NCBI RefSeq assembly: GCF_021130785.1
Contig: NW_025778857.1
Coordinates: 1 to 64,000, forward strand
Reading direction: 5' to 3'
Length of the DNA stretch: 64,000 nucleotides
Source of the DNA: Homalodisca vitripennis
Taxonomy: Eukaryota; Arthropoda; Insecta; Hemiptera; Cicadellidae
Position numbers and translations under genes: made by a program. The notes under the pieces are model-generated. The model was given only the letters and a program-made list of their open reading frames with translations, made no database searches and had not been told where the DNA came from. Shown one piece after another: positions 41,877-55,519 of the stretch; the stretch's first letter is position 1, and each line of letters begins with the position of its first letter.

Positions 41877-44152
41877 CAGGGTGATTCATGAAGTTCTCCC
41901 CCCACTTCTACAGCACATTGTACTAGTAAAAATAATGAAAAAATGTTATATAAACATAGGTCCGAAAACGCTTCGTTAGCGAGTTACAGCTAGCGAAAGA
42001 TTTCGCCTGAATTCCTGGGTAAAGAGTAAACTAAAGCCATACTGAACTTTTGGAAAGGTAAATTAAGTAAGAAATATCGTGGATTCTTATGTATTTTTAC
42101 CTGATAAAGCTAATAAAATAGGTTTCAGAACTGTACCTGTAGTAGTTTTTGAGGAATTCAGGGTTAAATGCAAAAAATTGGGGCACGAATCAATGTTTTT
42201 TTTTTTAAGTTTGATGTACAATAACTTTGTTAAATTGGTAATAAATACATAAAATCAACAAACATTAATTGTAGAGAATTTAATTCTGAGAAAATTGATA
42301 TAATCAAAGTCTAAAATAAAACAGAAATAAGTACCAAAAAATCGATTTTATTCAGTATAATACATTACTAGTTTTAAGCAAAATTAATCAGGTTGGGCCA
42401 ACCGTACGCACCTTTTTATAATAGATGTTCGAAAATGAGGCCATCATTATCAATACATTTTGCAGCACGTTTGTGTATTGCTTTTGTTGCGTTTCTTAAT
42501 TTTTCAGGACTTCCCTGTATCTACACAGCCGAATCCATAATACGGGCAATTAATTCAACACGAGAATTCACTTTTGTCTTGTATACAATGTCTTTCATCC
42601 ATCCCCAGATGCAATAATCCAATGGAGATAGATCTGGTTATCTTGGTGGCCAAGGGTGAGGCCCTCCACGACCAATCCAGTGTCCAGGAAATTGATTATT
42701 TAAGTAAGCAGAAACGGCACGTGAAAAGTGGGGAGGTGCTCCGTCATGCTGGAAGTACAAATTTTGTCTGAGATGTAAAGGAACATTCTCTAACAGCTGC
42801 GCCAACTCTTCTTGAAGGAAATGCAAATAGAAGTCAGCATTTAGGCATCCAGGTAATATGAAAGGTCCAATCAGCCGATTGTGCAAAAGGCCACACCAGA
42901 CATTGACGCTAAATCGGTGTTGAAAGTTCTGTTCCACTACCTCATGTGGATTTTCTTCTGCCCATGAGTGTTCATTGTGCAAGTTATTGACACCATCCCG
43001 AGTGAATTGTGCCTCATCCGTAAACAAAATACGCTTGTAGAGTTGATTATTAATATTCAAAAAGTTGCAAAACTCCAAGCGAAGCGGACCATCCCTAGCT
43101 GTAGATGTTGAACCTTTTATTTATGAAACAGATAAAATTTGTTTCGATTAAGTGACCTCCACACCGTTGACTGCGAAAACTCCTATCCGCCTAGAAATAT
43201 GTCGTGTACTTACACCTGGACTGCGATGAACAGCATTAATAACAATATCATCATCAAGTTGGACAGCTCGTTCATAATTGGTTCTAGTACCTGGTAGTGA
43301 TCCTGTTTCCCGAAGAGTACGAAAAGTTCCTGAAATTGTTTTGGTATCTGGAATCCTCCTATTAGGGTAACGTAGTTCATATTCTTCTACAGCAGCTCTA
43401 GCATTACCATTACAGTAACCCAAAATAAAAACCATATTAGCGTATTCCTCTGATGTAAATAAGTAAGGCATTTTTTCGCTGAATAAACAATCGAATTATA
43501 AGTCACAGAAAAATTGCATTTAATAACACGATTCACAGAACCCGATCTCATGCTGTAGCTTGCAAAAACACCACTAATACACAGTTCTAACGTAACAGTA
43601 CAGAATACCATTGTTGATCAGCTGTTATTCGTGCGTTACCAACTTAGAAATTAATAAAACAAAAAACTGCATTTCGATGATTAGTAAACAATAATGGGAA
43701 AATGTTTGCTTCATTTATTTTCGAACATTTGATATAAATTTTTATTAAAAAAAAATACAATGTAATAAAACATGATATTTTTATTTACAAACAAATTTAT
43801 TTAACAGTTAATCTTGTTTTCTCAATTTATCTCATCATTAAGTAACAAACATTTTGTTTTTGTTTTATTTTAACTAAATACCGTATGGTATTTCTTTATA
43901 GCTAGTAATGTATTATACTGAATAAAATCGATTTTTTTTGTACTTATTTCTGTTTTATTTTAGACTTTGATTATATCAATTTTCTCAGAATTAAATTCTC
44001 TACAATTAATGTTTGTTGATTTTATGTATTTATTACCAATTTAACAAAGTTATTGTACATCAAACTTAAAAAAACATTGTTTCGTGCCCCAATTTTTTGC
44101 ATTTAACCCTGAATCCCTCAAAAACTACTACAAGTACAGTTCTGAAACCTAT
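41877..44152 (-). mobile_element. DD41D mariner-like transposon, copy 2 (right terminus missing)
   Basis: The left end is CAGGGTGATTCATGAAG next to TA. A roughly 250-bp inverted repeat flanks the transposase relic (42,118-42,371 and 43,902-44,152). The terminal 240 bp found outside the left repeat have no partner on the right. Its terminus and that of copy 1 share the layout CAGGGTGATTC ... TATAAACAT.GGTCCG ... GAAAGATTTC, so they are members of one superfamily group. Confidence 0.75.
42420..43471 (-). pseudogene. DD41D transposase, inactivated
   Basis: The start is the ATG at 43,471 (FTSEEYANMVFILGYCNGNA). The frame is lost between 43,148 and 43,078. The core keeps RILFTDEAQF and FQHDGAPPHF. 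A TAA stop at about 42,636-42,638 replaces the Ser of the conserved SPDL motif, and another stop lies near 42,524. It is roughly two thirds identical to the intact copy at 36,046 by eye. Confidence 0.85.
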
Positions 44153-44929
44153 TCGGTAAGTTAATCATCATATATTATTTGGAGCTTACATAACCTTAGG
44201 TCTTAAGAGTTCCTAGCATTGAAAAAGAGCATAGATTTCAAACCCTTGAAACGTAGTGTTCTGAGTTTGTAATATGTAACGATGGTAAAAGTCCAAAATA
44301 CTATTATCTTGTCAAGTAATATATCGTCAATAATAACTGTCAACAAAGAATAATCTTTCTGATGTATTAATGGTGAAACACAGTTAAATCTATGAAAGAA
44401 TGTCTTAGATTAGAATGATTAAATATGTAAAATTATAATGTTTTTCCACTTAATTGTAGTCAATCATTGCTTTCATAACTTTAAAAGCAATGGGAATAAA
44501 GTGGAACTATAATAGATAAAGAATGAACAAGAGATTGTGTTTAAAAAGTTTGAAGTTATGACGAATATTCCATTCCAAAATACAATATTTTAATTGTGAT
44601 TTCTCTTTGAAAATCCCTTATGCATGAAATCAGTTCAGAACAAACATATCTTGTTTCATTTTTTGTATGTTTGTTTTGTTTGACCTGTTGACATTCGTCT
44701 TCAATGTGCACATTTTCTTATATGATTTCGTAATGTAATTTAATTCACACACACAGTCACAAACACACACATATATAAAATAAAAACGTATTTGCCTGAC
44801 ATCAACTTGCAACATTGCACTGATGCTATTATTTATGCGGTATCTTACAGGACGAAGAAACTGTCTGGAGTTCTTTGCTTACCTGGATGTACGTAATCTA
44901 CTGTTCAAGACTGATTAATACGCCTGAAA

Positions 44930-45005
44930 CAGAGTTAGATTTCGGATGCTGCACCAAGCGGAAGGTGAACTAGAGGTAAACTCACCATTCACAAGTTTTT
45001 CAAAT
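44930..45005 (+). repeat. Dispersed ~90-bp repeat, member 1
   Basis: Shares a GTTAGATTTCGGATGCTGC...GGAAGGTGAACTAGAG core with 17,520-17,625 and 49,698-49,805 in the duplicated block. Confidence 0.55.
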
Positions 45006-45479
45006 GAATGAATCTCAATGTAATTCCAGGTTGAGTGTAAATAACTCTTCATATTTATAGTATTCTTATCATAGCCTTGTAATCAAGTATAAAAGTCGTA
45101 TTTAACTGAGAGGATATGTAATCTTTGTGGTACATGATACATACGAAGTATGCTTTAAATTTGTAATTTTTATAACAGTAAGTAGTAGAGTAGTAAGCTT
45201 GTAAACAGTAATGTTTTCGTGCTCCACCCAATGAATTCAGCTAAGAAATAAAACATTCCTCACATCGAGTAGTATTAGCTTGAAATATTTGCGTGTGTGT
45301 TTTATATTTTATGGAAATAAAATGGCTTAAATACTAAAATTAATATTTGTTCGGTATGTGAACTTATGACTATTACTAACTTCCTTAGAAATATAACTCT
45401 AAACAATAACAATAACCTTCTACATATAACTTAAATATGGTTGAAAGGGTTGATTTAATTGAATTTTGAGTTTTCCTTC

Positions 45480-45540
45480 AGTTCACCTTCCTTTTATTGT
45501 CGAGTCTGGTATCTGACACGGTTGCTCCAAATTCCAGGAG
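45480..45540 (-). repeat. Dispersed ~90-bp repeat, member 2 (inverted)
   Basis: The reverse complement reads GTGTCAGATACCAGACTCG...AGGAAGGTGAACTGAAG, facing member 3 five bases away, so the two form an inverted pair. Confidence 0.55.
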
Positions 45541-45544
45541 TCGA

Positions 45545-45625
45545 GTCTGAGACAGTGTCAGATACCAAACGCTGTAATAACAGGAAGATGAACTGGAGAT
45601 AAACCAAAAATTCATCTAACTATTC
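45545..45625 (+). repeat. Dispersed ~90-bp repeat, member 3
   Basis: Core CAGTGTCAGATACCAAACGC...AGGAAGATGAACTGGAGAT. Confidence 0.55.
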
Positions 45626-45789
45626 ATAATTGTTAAACGTTTTACTCTTTATGAAACTTCTTGATATGAAATAAATTACGAAACAAATGACAGATGTCCA
45701 GTTAGTCGAAACGATGTAAATATTTCGTTTTTAGATTCTTTTATGTCGAATTTATTTGGATCTCACACAAACATGACTCCAGATTCCAA

Positions 45790-45900
45790 AAGTTAAGTTG
45801 AGACATCGTCAACCACCAGACGCTGCAATGAAAGGAAGGTGAACTAGAGCTGAACAGAAAATTCAATTGAATCAAAACTTCCCACTATAGCTACGTTACT
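45790..45900 (+). repeat. Dispersed ~90-bp repeat, member 4
   Basis: Core CATCGTCAACCACCAGACGC...AGGAAGGTGAACTAGAGCTG, continuing into the AATTCAATTGAATCAAAACT tail also seen in the duplicated block. Confidence 0.55.
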
Positions 45901-46419
45901 TGTAAGGAGTATTGTTTCCAAAATTCAAAGGATTAAACTTGTGGTCATATAAGTTTGACGAGACTACATCTATGAAAATGTATGTTGTCTCGGTAAATGC
46001 CTAATCCCGTCGCGATTTTGATATGTACGAGTTCTCTTCTCTTCTACCAGAATTATTTTATACCTAACTTCTTTTACCGAAGGCACGATTATTTAGGCCT
46101 TAGAGCATTGATGTATAAAGTTAATGCCAAGCCAAGTCTACCGACACTGACTTTGTAGTTTGTCAGTAAACGCTGTAATTTATTATAAGTCAATTTTAGT
46201 GTTTCAAAATATCGATTGACTATCATGCTCGAATGAATATTATAACCACTTGGTCTAACCTCGTATACCAATTATTTTCGTTTTTACGATTTTAGCAGGT
46301 GCATTACATAGTTATATTTCATATCTATAATTGGAGTGTGACCTCAACACATTAACTCCATTGTTTTGTCCATTCGGTTCATATAGTAACTGCTCAAGTC
46401 TTTAAAAGGCTATGAAACA

Positions 46420-46990
46420 ACGAGAAACCTGTTAAAACAGTCACATTGCCTGCCATTGAGTTCGAAGATTTATCAAAGGACGAATTAGTGTACAGAAGTA
46501 TCTAAATAAATAGAATCTCCTCAGAAAATAAAACTAGAAAAACCCTATGATAGTGTTTGAGAGAAAACATTTAGCTACTAGAAGAATATATCACAAAGAG
46601 GAAGTAAAGCTCCTCGGTGAAAAGTTATTTTATTAGACTACGATTGCAATGAATTAAATAGTCGCAGTTTTCTCTTTAGAGATCAAAGTGTGTCAGGATA
46701 AATATGTTCACTTAAATAACGGTTTACTTTTAGACAGTCAACTAGAACTAATTACAGTTAAAAGTGAAACATCATTAGCCTTAAATTGTAGATTGCTGTT
46801 GAGAGTTAAGGAACAGTTAGCGAAATATTCGGTATTTTATGGGGACTTAGAACAGATAAAGGTGTTGGTAGCTAGTACGACTAGTAGCATAAAGATACAC
46901 TGGACGAAGCATTTAATATCTAGTAAGGACAGCTTGCACCGCAGTGAAAACCAACTTTCAACTTTGAAAACCATTTCATCTTAACAACCT
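46420..46990 (+). pseudogene. Possible retrotransposon gag trace
   Basis: An IEFEDLSKDELVYR stretch followed by RISSENKTRKTL (about 46,460-46,540), then a 98-codon open frame (46,688-46,984) rich in Leu and Glu. The first part resembles the SAP-like start of insect Gypsy Gag proteins. Stops and shifts separate the pieces. This is weak; an unrelated chance frame is possible. Confidence 0.2.
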
Positions 46991-48350
46991 CCACCAGTGC
47001 AGCCTACAGCCAGTATTCCTATTTTACCAATAATAGCTATTTATAATTTAAATAATTATGCTGAAAACTGTATCCATTTAACATCTTTTTAATACTCGAC
47101 CCACCTTGAGTGTTAGTCGCAAAAGTTCATGACAACAAATAGTGTAATAATCACTGAAAAAAGCATGTTTTGAAAAAAGTTTGGAAACTAAAACATGAAT
47201 CTAACCTATCTGAAACTGAAATATTAGCCTTATTACTATTTTATACAGAATGTCTCATGTTTGCTAAACTAATGCAATGAAAATATGGTATACCTAATGT
47301 TACCTATCTACACAAGGAAATAATCAGTACATATATCTCTGTAAACCTCCTGGAAAGCATTATACAAGATCAAGTATTTATGTTAAAATAGTCTTAAAGA
47401 GTACCTGTGAATATATTGATGATGTAAAAAAATTGAGGGTCATAATATAGCTTAATGTATGTGAATAGGTTGTGGTAAGGTTCAAAGACGAACTAAAACA
47501 TCAGATATAAAAATTAATATTTTCTAAATAACCCTTTTTGTTGCGATGATTTACACAAAAATTAATGTATATCCAGCCTATCTGTTGATTTTAATAACAA
47601 CTTGAGGAGTACCTAAAGAATGACATATGATAACAACACCATAATCCACCATAATTTCAGACTAAGAAAGGTAATACATAAACACCATTTTTGTGTTTTC
47701 ACTTAAAGAGGAAACATTAGTTGTTAAAGAAGAGGTACTGTACACAAACAACGGAATAAAATGTCCCTCTCCGATTTCAGAAAAATATGTAAATAACTTT
47801 GCAAATAAACAAGCAATGAGAAAAGAAAAACACAATATTTTATGAAGATTTATGCTAAGATAATAAGAGAACCGTTTAGACGGAACTATAAAAATCTACC
47901 TTAATAATAATAAATCTAATAAATTTTAACAAGATTCCTCTTAATTATCGCAACTTGGTAACAAATGCTTATTAAACCCTATTGCTACAAGATATATAGT
48001 TAGTGAACAATGTTATCATATTTATTGTCAATGGTTATTAACTCAAGCTATAGACTGTTTTATGAAAATAATAATAAGATAACATGCTTTGGGTATTATT
48101 GTGCCAAATTAAAATTACCGAATTCAGTAAAAAAATAAATGTACTGTATTACATTTCTTTAATGTGACATTATGTTAGGAACCCTATTCTGATGTAAAAA
48201 TCAAATCGTTTTAGATTTTAGAGAATGCTCTTGTTATTTTAATTTCATCTATGAAAGACTATTGAATTAAAAATCAAATTTACACTAAATTATCAAAACC
48301 CTGTAAATATTAGGCTTTATCATTTATAATACGTAGAATTTATACATTGG

Positions 48351-48404
<54 letters not shown>

Positions 48405-48407
<3 letters not shown>

Positions 48408-51400
48408 AATTCAAAACTTCAAAAAAATACATAACAAGATTTTTCAATCAATTTTATATTTCTGTATATGTTTATAACGTTATTGATGATTTAATCACAG
48501 GTTTCATGATTTGGGTCAGTTATATTTAAAATTAGTTTTACCAAAAGATGGACACAGAAGAGTTTTACTACTAGTTTTACTAAAGGAGAGCCAGAGGCCC
48601 ATTAAGACGCGCAGAATTAGGGTTGTGTGGAAACTGACTTCTCCTTCATAAAATTTCCTTATGAAATGTACGAATAAACGAAAATTATACTTAAATGTTA
48701 GTGATTTGTAAATATATACTATACACTTCAAGTAAAAACATTCATACGGTAAAACTGATCGTTATATTTCTAAAACTGTACAATTAAGTTAAGAGTCTTC
48801 CCCAAATAAACGAAATTAAAACTGACTATGTGACATATTGTAAACTTTGAACTGTAAACGAAAAACCGACCTCGATACATTTCTTCCTGCATTTGTTTTA
48901 ATATCAAATTTATATGAAGGTGTAATGATTGCAAGCGCGTCAGATGTTGTCAATAGATCAAAAATAAATTTTCTGATCTAAAGCCTTTAGAAAACAACGT
49001 TATGCAACACTTTGTTCAAACACCACATATCTGATAATTTCACTTATATTTGGCTCTTAAATCACCTTTATTGTTTCGCGATGTATTGAACAAAGTATAA
49101 AGTTTCTTTGTAAAAGATTGAAAACTTAAATAAATACACTGTTAAAAACACATTAAAATTTTTCATCAGCATGGTACACTAGGTCTTATAAATGTACTTG
49201 ACTGATAGATTGCCATATGTATTTATAGTCAATATTATTATTTATAATTTGTTTTTAGATTTACTGTCATTTTTAGTTATCTTTTTCTAATCTTGTAAAA
49301 GGACTGCTAAATTAATTAATTTCTATAACAAGAAATTTCGACATGTCCGTGAAGAGCGATTTCATTATAGACATGTTGCTCTTAAATAGCTTGTGAATGT
49401 TGAGTTCAGGTCTAGTTGACCATACTCTTGATGTCTGGAGTCATATTTACCTGCAGAGATGAAACATTTGGTAGCTATAAACTTAAAATAATGTTTTAAA
49501 TCGTTTAGACAACAGAGACACCTACAGTACCAAAAAATGGGTAAAAATTACATAATTGATATGAGAAAATAAGAAACCCTATTCTCGCCTAGGTGTAGTC
49601 TCAAATGTAGAAAAGATGTAAATCATACGTTTTAGACTTTTACGTTGTCGACTTTTTTGGATTTTTTTAAAGAAATATAATCCCAGATTTCATGAATCCA
49701 GTCTGTGACCGTGTCAGATTCCGGACGCTGCGATAAGAGGAAGTTGAAACCGGAGCTGAAATCAACATTTAAAATGAATCAAGACTTCCCACCATACCTA
49801 CCCGTTATATGTGAAACAGCTAATTATGTCACTATTTATGAACTGAAAGCTCTTTACAACTAAGGCAAAATATTTCGTAATTAAAAAGTTGTTAGCAATA
49901 TTTTTGTTTAAGAGTGAATCGCAAACACTGAAATGCATTCGTTAAGATATTAATATCATATTGTACAATTGGTCAGTAATAGTTATTGCTGCTAACTTTA
50001 AACTAAGAGTTTCCACACAATTGTCTCCAATTAACCCCTCGTGTAGAAATGGGAATTCAAGTTAATTAAACCTAACAACCACTTTTGATACAAAGTCGTT
50101 GTGCAAAATGTGGATATATATAAAATTATGTTGATATTTACTTCGTCAATCTCATGTCTGATGGAGTTAATAGGTTACATTAAATAAATGATATACATGA
50201 AATAGCATTTCATCAATAATTTACTAGTTCGTAACTCTCCTATAGACGTATAATTTTTGTTAACGCTCTTTAACTTCACAAGCATTTCATAATGATACCG
50301 AGTTTTTGGTATTTGACAAGGGAAATTAACCAATCAGGAGATTGAATTTGGTTGGCGCGGTAGATGGAAAATTGGCAAATGAAAGAATAATTGCTGAATT
50401 GTATGTTTGAGTTTTATTCTGAGATGTGGTAAGAATGTTAAAAGTTTTAACTCTCAACTCGAATTGACTTTTGCTATGCATGTACTATAACATGTCTCCG
50501 CAATAAAATATGGATTTACTGACTGATTGAAATACATAATGTTATTCTAATAAAAACGTAAGTCTATTCATGGTGTAGCTTGCTCAATGTATTTAGAAAT
50601 GCATCAGAAATGATTGACAGGGAGTCCTGACAGGTGGAGGGCGCATGTCACCAGCTACTCCAATCGTAAGCTCCATACTGTATGGTAGCCGTATGCCTGT
50701 AACCTGAACTTGCGAGGAGTTTGAAATTATTTGGGACGTATTAAAGTGGCGTCATAGGTAGAAGAGACAACAAAATTATTATATAGTTGTGTTATTAAAT
50801 TTGTCGTAACCAGTTCTGGCTGGCCTTCGAGAGACAAAGAACAGGAAGGGTTTCTGTGGTCGTAAGTATTAAGTTACTTGAAAACAGAGAAATACACCGA
50901 TAATTGAAACAGAGAAATGCTCTGATAGTTTTAGTACTAGAAACGAGGCAATACAACGGTAGTTGAAACAGAGAAATACTCTGTATTTTTTTGTAACTAG
51001 AAATAGTGTAATCTAATGACAATTGGAAACAGAGAAATACTCTCATAGCTTCAGTACTAGGAACGGTGTACAACCTGGTTTTATAAGGTGTAAATTTATT
51101 AACAGCCTGAAAACCCCTCCTAAGTTGTTGACAATAATTTACATTTAGGACAAGATAACATTTCATCGCATCGTGAAACTAGAATTCTATTGTTGATGGT
51201 TAATTACCGTTGAATGAATAAGGAAAAGTCTGAAAAAAACAAAGATATTAGCAGAATGATTTCTAACTGTGAAGGAGCGTCAAAAAGCCTCAGTAAACAA
51301 GAGCTGTGCTCTCTGGATCCTTATAAATTCATGCTATTTTCATGATAACTCGAATCCGATCTAGGTTTATATGTAAAAAATAATACTTAGGCCTATACCA

Positions 51401-54400
51401 CAAAACCTGTAGATGATTATGTTATCTATTGAATAAAAACAAACATTATTACTCCATTTAAACACTTTATTTTATATCGGTTTGCTGTTGTTAATTTTGC
51501 ATTCGTAATATTAGTTCCCTGTAAAATAAAACAGGGAGATTAAGGTCTGTCTAGAACATCAAGTGATATAAAAATCGTTCACAGATTATATTACCTTATA
51601 ATAACTGGAAAAACAATAGACAGTGAACAGTACAGAGTTGTTAACGAGTACCAACACTAATGTAGACCGTACGGTTGAAATGAGAAATTAACAGTACAGT
51701 AACAGAAGTACTTCATCAAATTATAGCGATCAATGTAATCGGTTTTTATTTTTAACATAAATATCCCACTGACAGGTGTGGCTGTCCTGATGCTTTCATT
51801 TAATTCATTCCTTGATCTTACAACTTCAAACTAAACATTTGTAAAGTTGCTGCAAAGTTTTAGAAGAATACACTGACATGTGTAGGAGTACAAGTTGCTC
51901 CACTAAACTTTAGGCGGCATTTCTGAGTAAGTGCCAAATAAGTGTCATTAGTACATTGCAGTGTTAGAAGAGAGGGGACTCATCGCCTTAGCTCTCGGCC
52001 AGATAACTATGCCTGAGAAACGTTACTCAAGATAATAGTCCTAAATCTGATTAGAACGTAGCGAACGTCAATAGAATACTGTGGAAGGAGATTTATTCAA
52101 CATGTTAACACCTAGTGATGTAATATGTGTTCCAGAGTACTTTAGCTTGTATTAGTGAGTCATTGAGTTTTAAAAAAACGATTTAATCAATTGTACAGTG
52201 TATCAAATAAAGATATATGTAGAAAATAATCATTTACTTTCAAAATAGTTTCTGTGCTGTATTAACTTCAAATACTAGTATCTAATATATATTGCAAAGA
52301 TTCTTTTACTATTTAAGATATAATTATTTTATTAGACAAGTATTTAATTCATTACAATTTGGTTTACAGTAATTAATGTATGCGTCGTATTATGGTGCAA
52401 TATGTTTGTATTATTATTTCCGTTTTTATATATAATGGAGGTAATGTTGTTGATTTATTCAAGAAAGTAGCTAATATTAATAATAATAGGGATCAATGTT
52501 TAAGACCGTGTATTGACGCCATTTTATATGATGAGTATGAGTAACCTACACTATTGTTATGACTGTAGAAACACAACGTATAATAGTTTTTTTAACTATA
52601 GAGGGGTTTGTAAGTTACCAAGAAATAATTTATATCATTGGAGTATTTTATTAGAAAATTTACCCATACCATTAAATTGGGGTTACATCTCTGTTGTTTC
52701 GGGAAAGTTTGAGATATTCTAAGATGCACCTATACGGACTGTGGTAGTTATGGTACTGCAGGTATTGTGTGCACTCAGTTCATGCATTTTCTAGAATTTT
52801 CAAGGAAAAATTGTGACAGTCACAGTTATTTTTAACTTCAAAGCCTCACTATTTCAAGGACTCTCAGATCTCGACAGAGCTTCACTGTTACACGGACTCT
52901 TATGTTGAATAACAAATTGAATAACACCTCCTGTTCAGACACGTAGTATATAATTTTAATTATTTAAATATTTGTAACAGTACTAACAGCTTTCAATTTA
53001 ATTATATATAATGGTATTTATAAAACATAGCAATAACACTCTTATTTCATTTCTGTACGCAATAAGTTAAACGCTAATATGACAATTTTTATATCACAGA
53101 GGCTATATGGCACAATATCTGAACTACTAATAATATGCAATTTTATGTTAACGATGGAATTATAATTATCCTAAAACATTTATTGTCAAAAACCATCCCA
53201 TTATTGGATTTTATATTTTTTATATAATATATGTTGTAATATAATACTGATTTTGTAAATATAATATGTCGAAGTATTATATTCATATGGATAATGCCAA
53301 CAAACACCGACACGCCCGCACGCGCTCACATAACGACACGTGCCCGCGCGCTCACATACCACACACTCACACACACACACGCACGCGCGCACGCGCACGT
53401 ACGCACACGCGCGCACACATCCACGCACACACGCGCACGCAGGCACACAAGACATTTTCTGAATCGAAATCCTAAAAAATGTACTGTTTATATACCACGA
53501 ATCAGCAGCACAGTTGATCTTCTTTATCCCCCAGAATCTTCCTTACCGACTTTCGCTGGTGTTCGAGTAATAATTGCTTAAACCAAAGAATATTGCAATT
53601 TTGACTATAAATTAATTTTTACTTTGTTGTTAGCTACAAACGAGAATTATTTACAAAAATCCTACTGTCTATTGCTAATCGTTCTTATTGTTCAAAAATG
53701 TAACATCTCGGTGTTGTACTGTGTTGTGATGACGAAATAAATACCAAATCCGTGGATTTGCAATTGGAGGACCGAAGGCTCTTGGTGAGAGCCCAATAGG
53801 GCTCGATTACACTTACACAAACTTTCCTATACACTAACACTAACCCACACACCCTAGTTATCCTACACTACTACCCTATCCTATCCCTTCCTATTCCCTT
53901 CATCTCAGAGTCAACCATTTGTTCTCCACTTTTTTGTGGGTTACAAAGTTTTAATTTCTTTTCTTCTTTGTCATTAATTACACAGTTTTTGAATTACATT
54001 TTTACTTTGTATACAGACAACAGACTACAGGACAATACACATACATACGCATTTTATTGCGTATTTACTGTATTACTGGACTTGGAAAAATAACTATATT
54101 GTACTATATGGGTACTGATCTCGCTCCCACATTGTAACTTTTCAGTAACTAAAGTGACGAAATACAATAAATAATTATGTTCAATGATTTTATACAATGT
54201 GTCCTACAAGGTTTTATCAATATACCAGAAATGTTGTATGTGAATATTCTTTTATCACACAAATGTAATTTAACAGAATATCACTAAAATTTGGTACACA
54301 CTCTCGTATTTTGATTATCTTCCAATTCTTCAGCAGTAACAATATGTCATTTCCAAATTTAAATATTGCGACAGTTCTCAATTTTGAGTACCAAATTCCT

Positions 54401-54425
54401 GAAAACTGAAAGATGTATTAATATG
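48405..54425. repeat. Duplicated block, copy 2 (uninterrupted)
   Basis: Same order and orientation as 16,225-19,568 plus 33,512-35,815, without the Polinton. It starts after a (TA)n tract (48,355-48,402), as copy 1 does. Differences are scattered base changes, a tandem expansion (50,884-51,072), about 430 bp present only here (51,420-51,840) and shorter or longer minisatellites. The empty Polinton target is CTAATATATATTGC at about 52,283-52,296. Confidence 0.85.
50884..51072 (+). repeat. Three-unit tandem repeat, ~56-bp unit
   Basis: Units share GAAACAGAGAAATACTCT and ACTAG(A/G)AACG. Copy 1 of the block has one unit (18,712-18,770), so the expansion followed duplication, or copy 1 contracted. 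Confidence 0.7.
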
Positions 54426-54741
54426 TACTAAATTAATAAAAGTATTCACTGTAATGACAAAACCAAATTTATCAAATTTGTTACACTTTGTATTGGTTGA
54501 GTGACTTATTGTAATTTCTTTTAAATAATCTTACTAAATTTATAGATTGTATTACAACAGTACTAATTTGTAATAACATCGATCATTAATTATTATATGT
54601 TTTGGTTTAAAAGTTTTTGATTATTTTTCTGACATTGCTTATGTTTAAGTATTTTAATATTTTATTAGTGCAGGGATAACAGTAACAAGATTAGTTTTTA
54701 TATATTTTATTCGTTGTATTTATCAAGATCAACTTTTAAAT

Positions 54742-55170
54742 ACGAGGGCTATCCCGAAAGTAACAGACAGTAACAGATTTTGAAACAAATTGACGCAACT
54801 GAAATAGGAAACATATAATTATTTACATTTCAAAGCTGTTAGGCTATTTTCCAACGTGATCCCCGTTCAAATTGTGACATTTATCATAACGTGACGCAAG
54901 TTTGTTGATTACATTTTTGTAGAAATCTGCCGCCTGAGATCTTAACCACTGATTAACGCTAGCGTGAAGTTCAGCGTCACTATCGAAGCGCTGTGTTGCG
55001 AGCCAGATGTTCATCGATGGAAAGAGGTGGTTGTCGCTTGATGCCAGATCTGGGCTATAAGGAGGATGATCAAACACTTCTCAATCAATGTCTTCCAAGG
55101 CTTGTCGTGTACGTTTGGCTGTATGTGGACGTGCATTATCGTGGTAAATCATAATTTTGAGCTGAATTTT
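54742..55170 (-). mobile_element. Mariner (DD34D) fragment with transposase C-terminus
   Basis: The right end in element sense lies at 54,742 with TACGAGGGCTATCCCGAAAG, a typical mariner terminus. On the minus strand the transposase C-terminal part reads YHDNARPHTAK (second catalytic Asp near 55,150), a TGA stop, then PPYSPDLASSDNHLF (third Asp) and SQAADFYKNVINKL. The last two catalytic residues are 34 apart, the mariner DD34D signature. Everything upstream of about 55,165 is missing. Confidence 0.85.
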
Positions 55171-55519
55171 AGCTCATTTAGAAATGTAAGTACTATAATA
55201 CTTGTTATACTTTAACTATATAAGTATTTTCTATAACACATTGGAAGCTTTCATCGGAAACGGATAATAAGCCAGTTCTTTCTCGACAGATATGGAAGTA
55301 TATTTTTACTATCGGTTTGATATTTTTCGGGAAATATTTTTATTAATTTCAGTTTTAATGTCTTCAATATTCATGTAATTTGATTTTGAATGTTGAAAAC
55401 CTGTTCTCATTTTCAAGTTGTAAAGGGTATAATGTTTACTTAACACAACGGTACTTAAGAATAAATACTCAAATTATGTATCTCAAATGCCAGTACTGTA
55501 CACTAAAAAGTGTCTAAAT

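Larger units (their letters stand above)
44153..48350. other. Intergenic stretch with dispersed short repeats
   Basis: Contains four members of a roughly 90-bp dispersed repeat (see separate entries) and a possible retrotransposon gag trace (46,420-46,990). Otherwise no supported gene or structure was seen. Confidence 0.5.
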
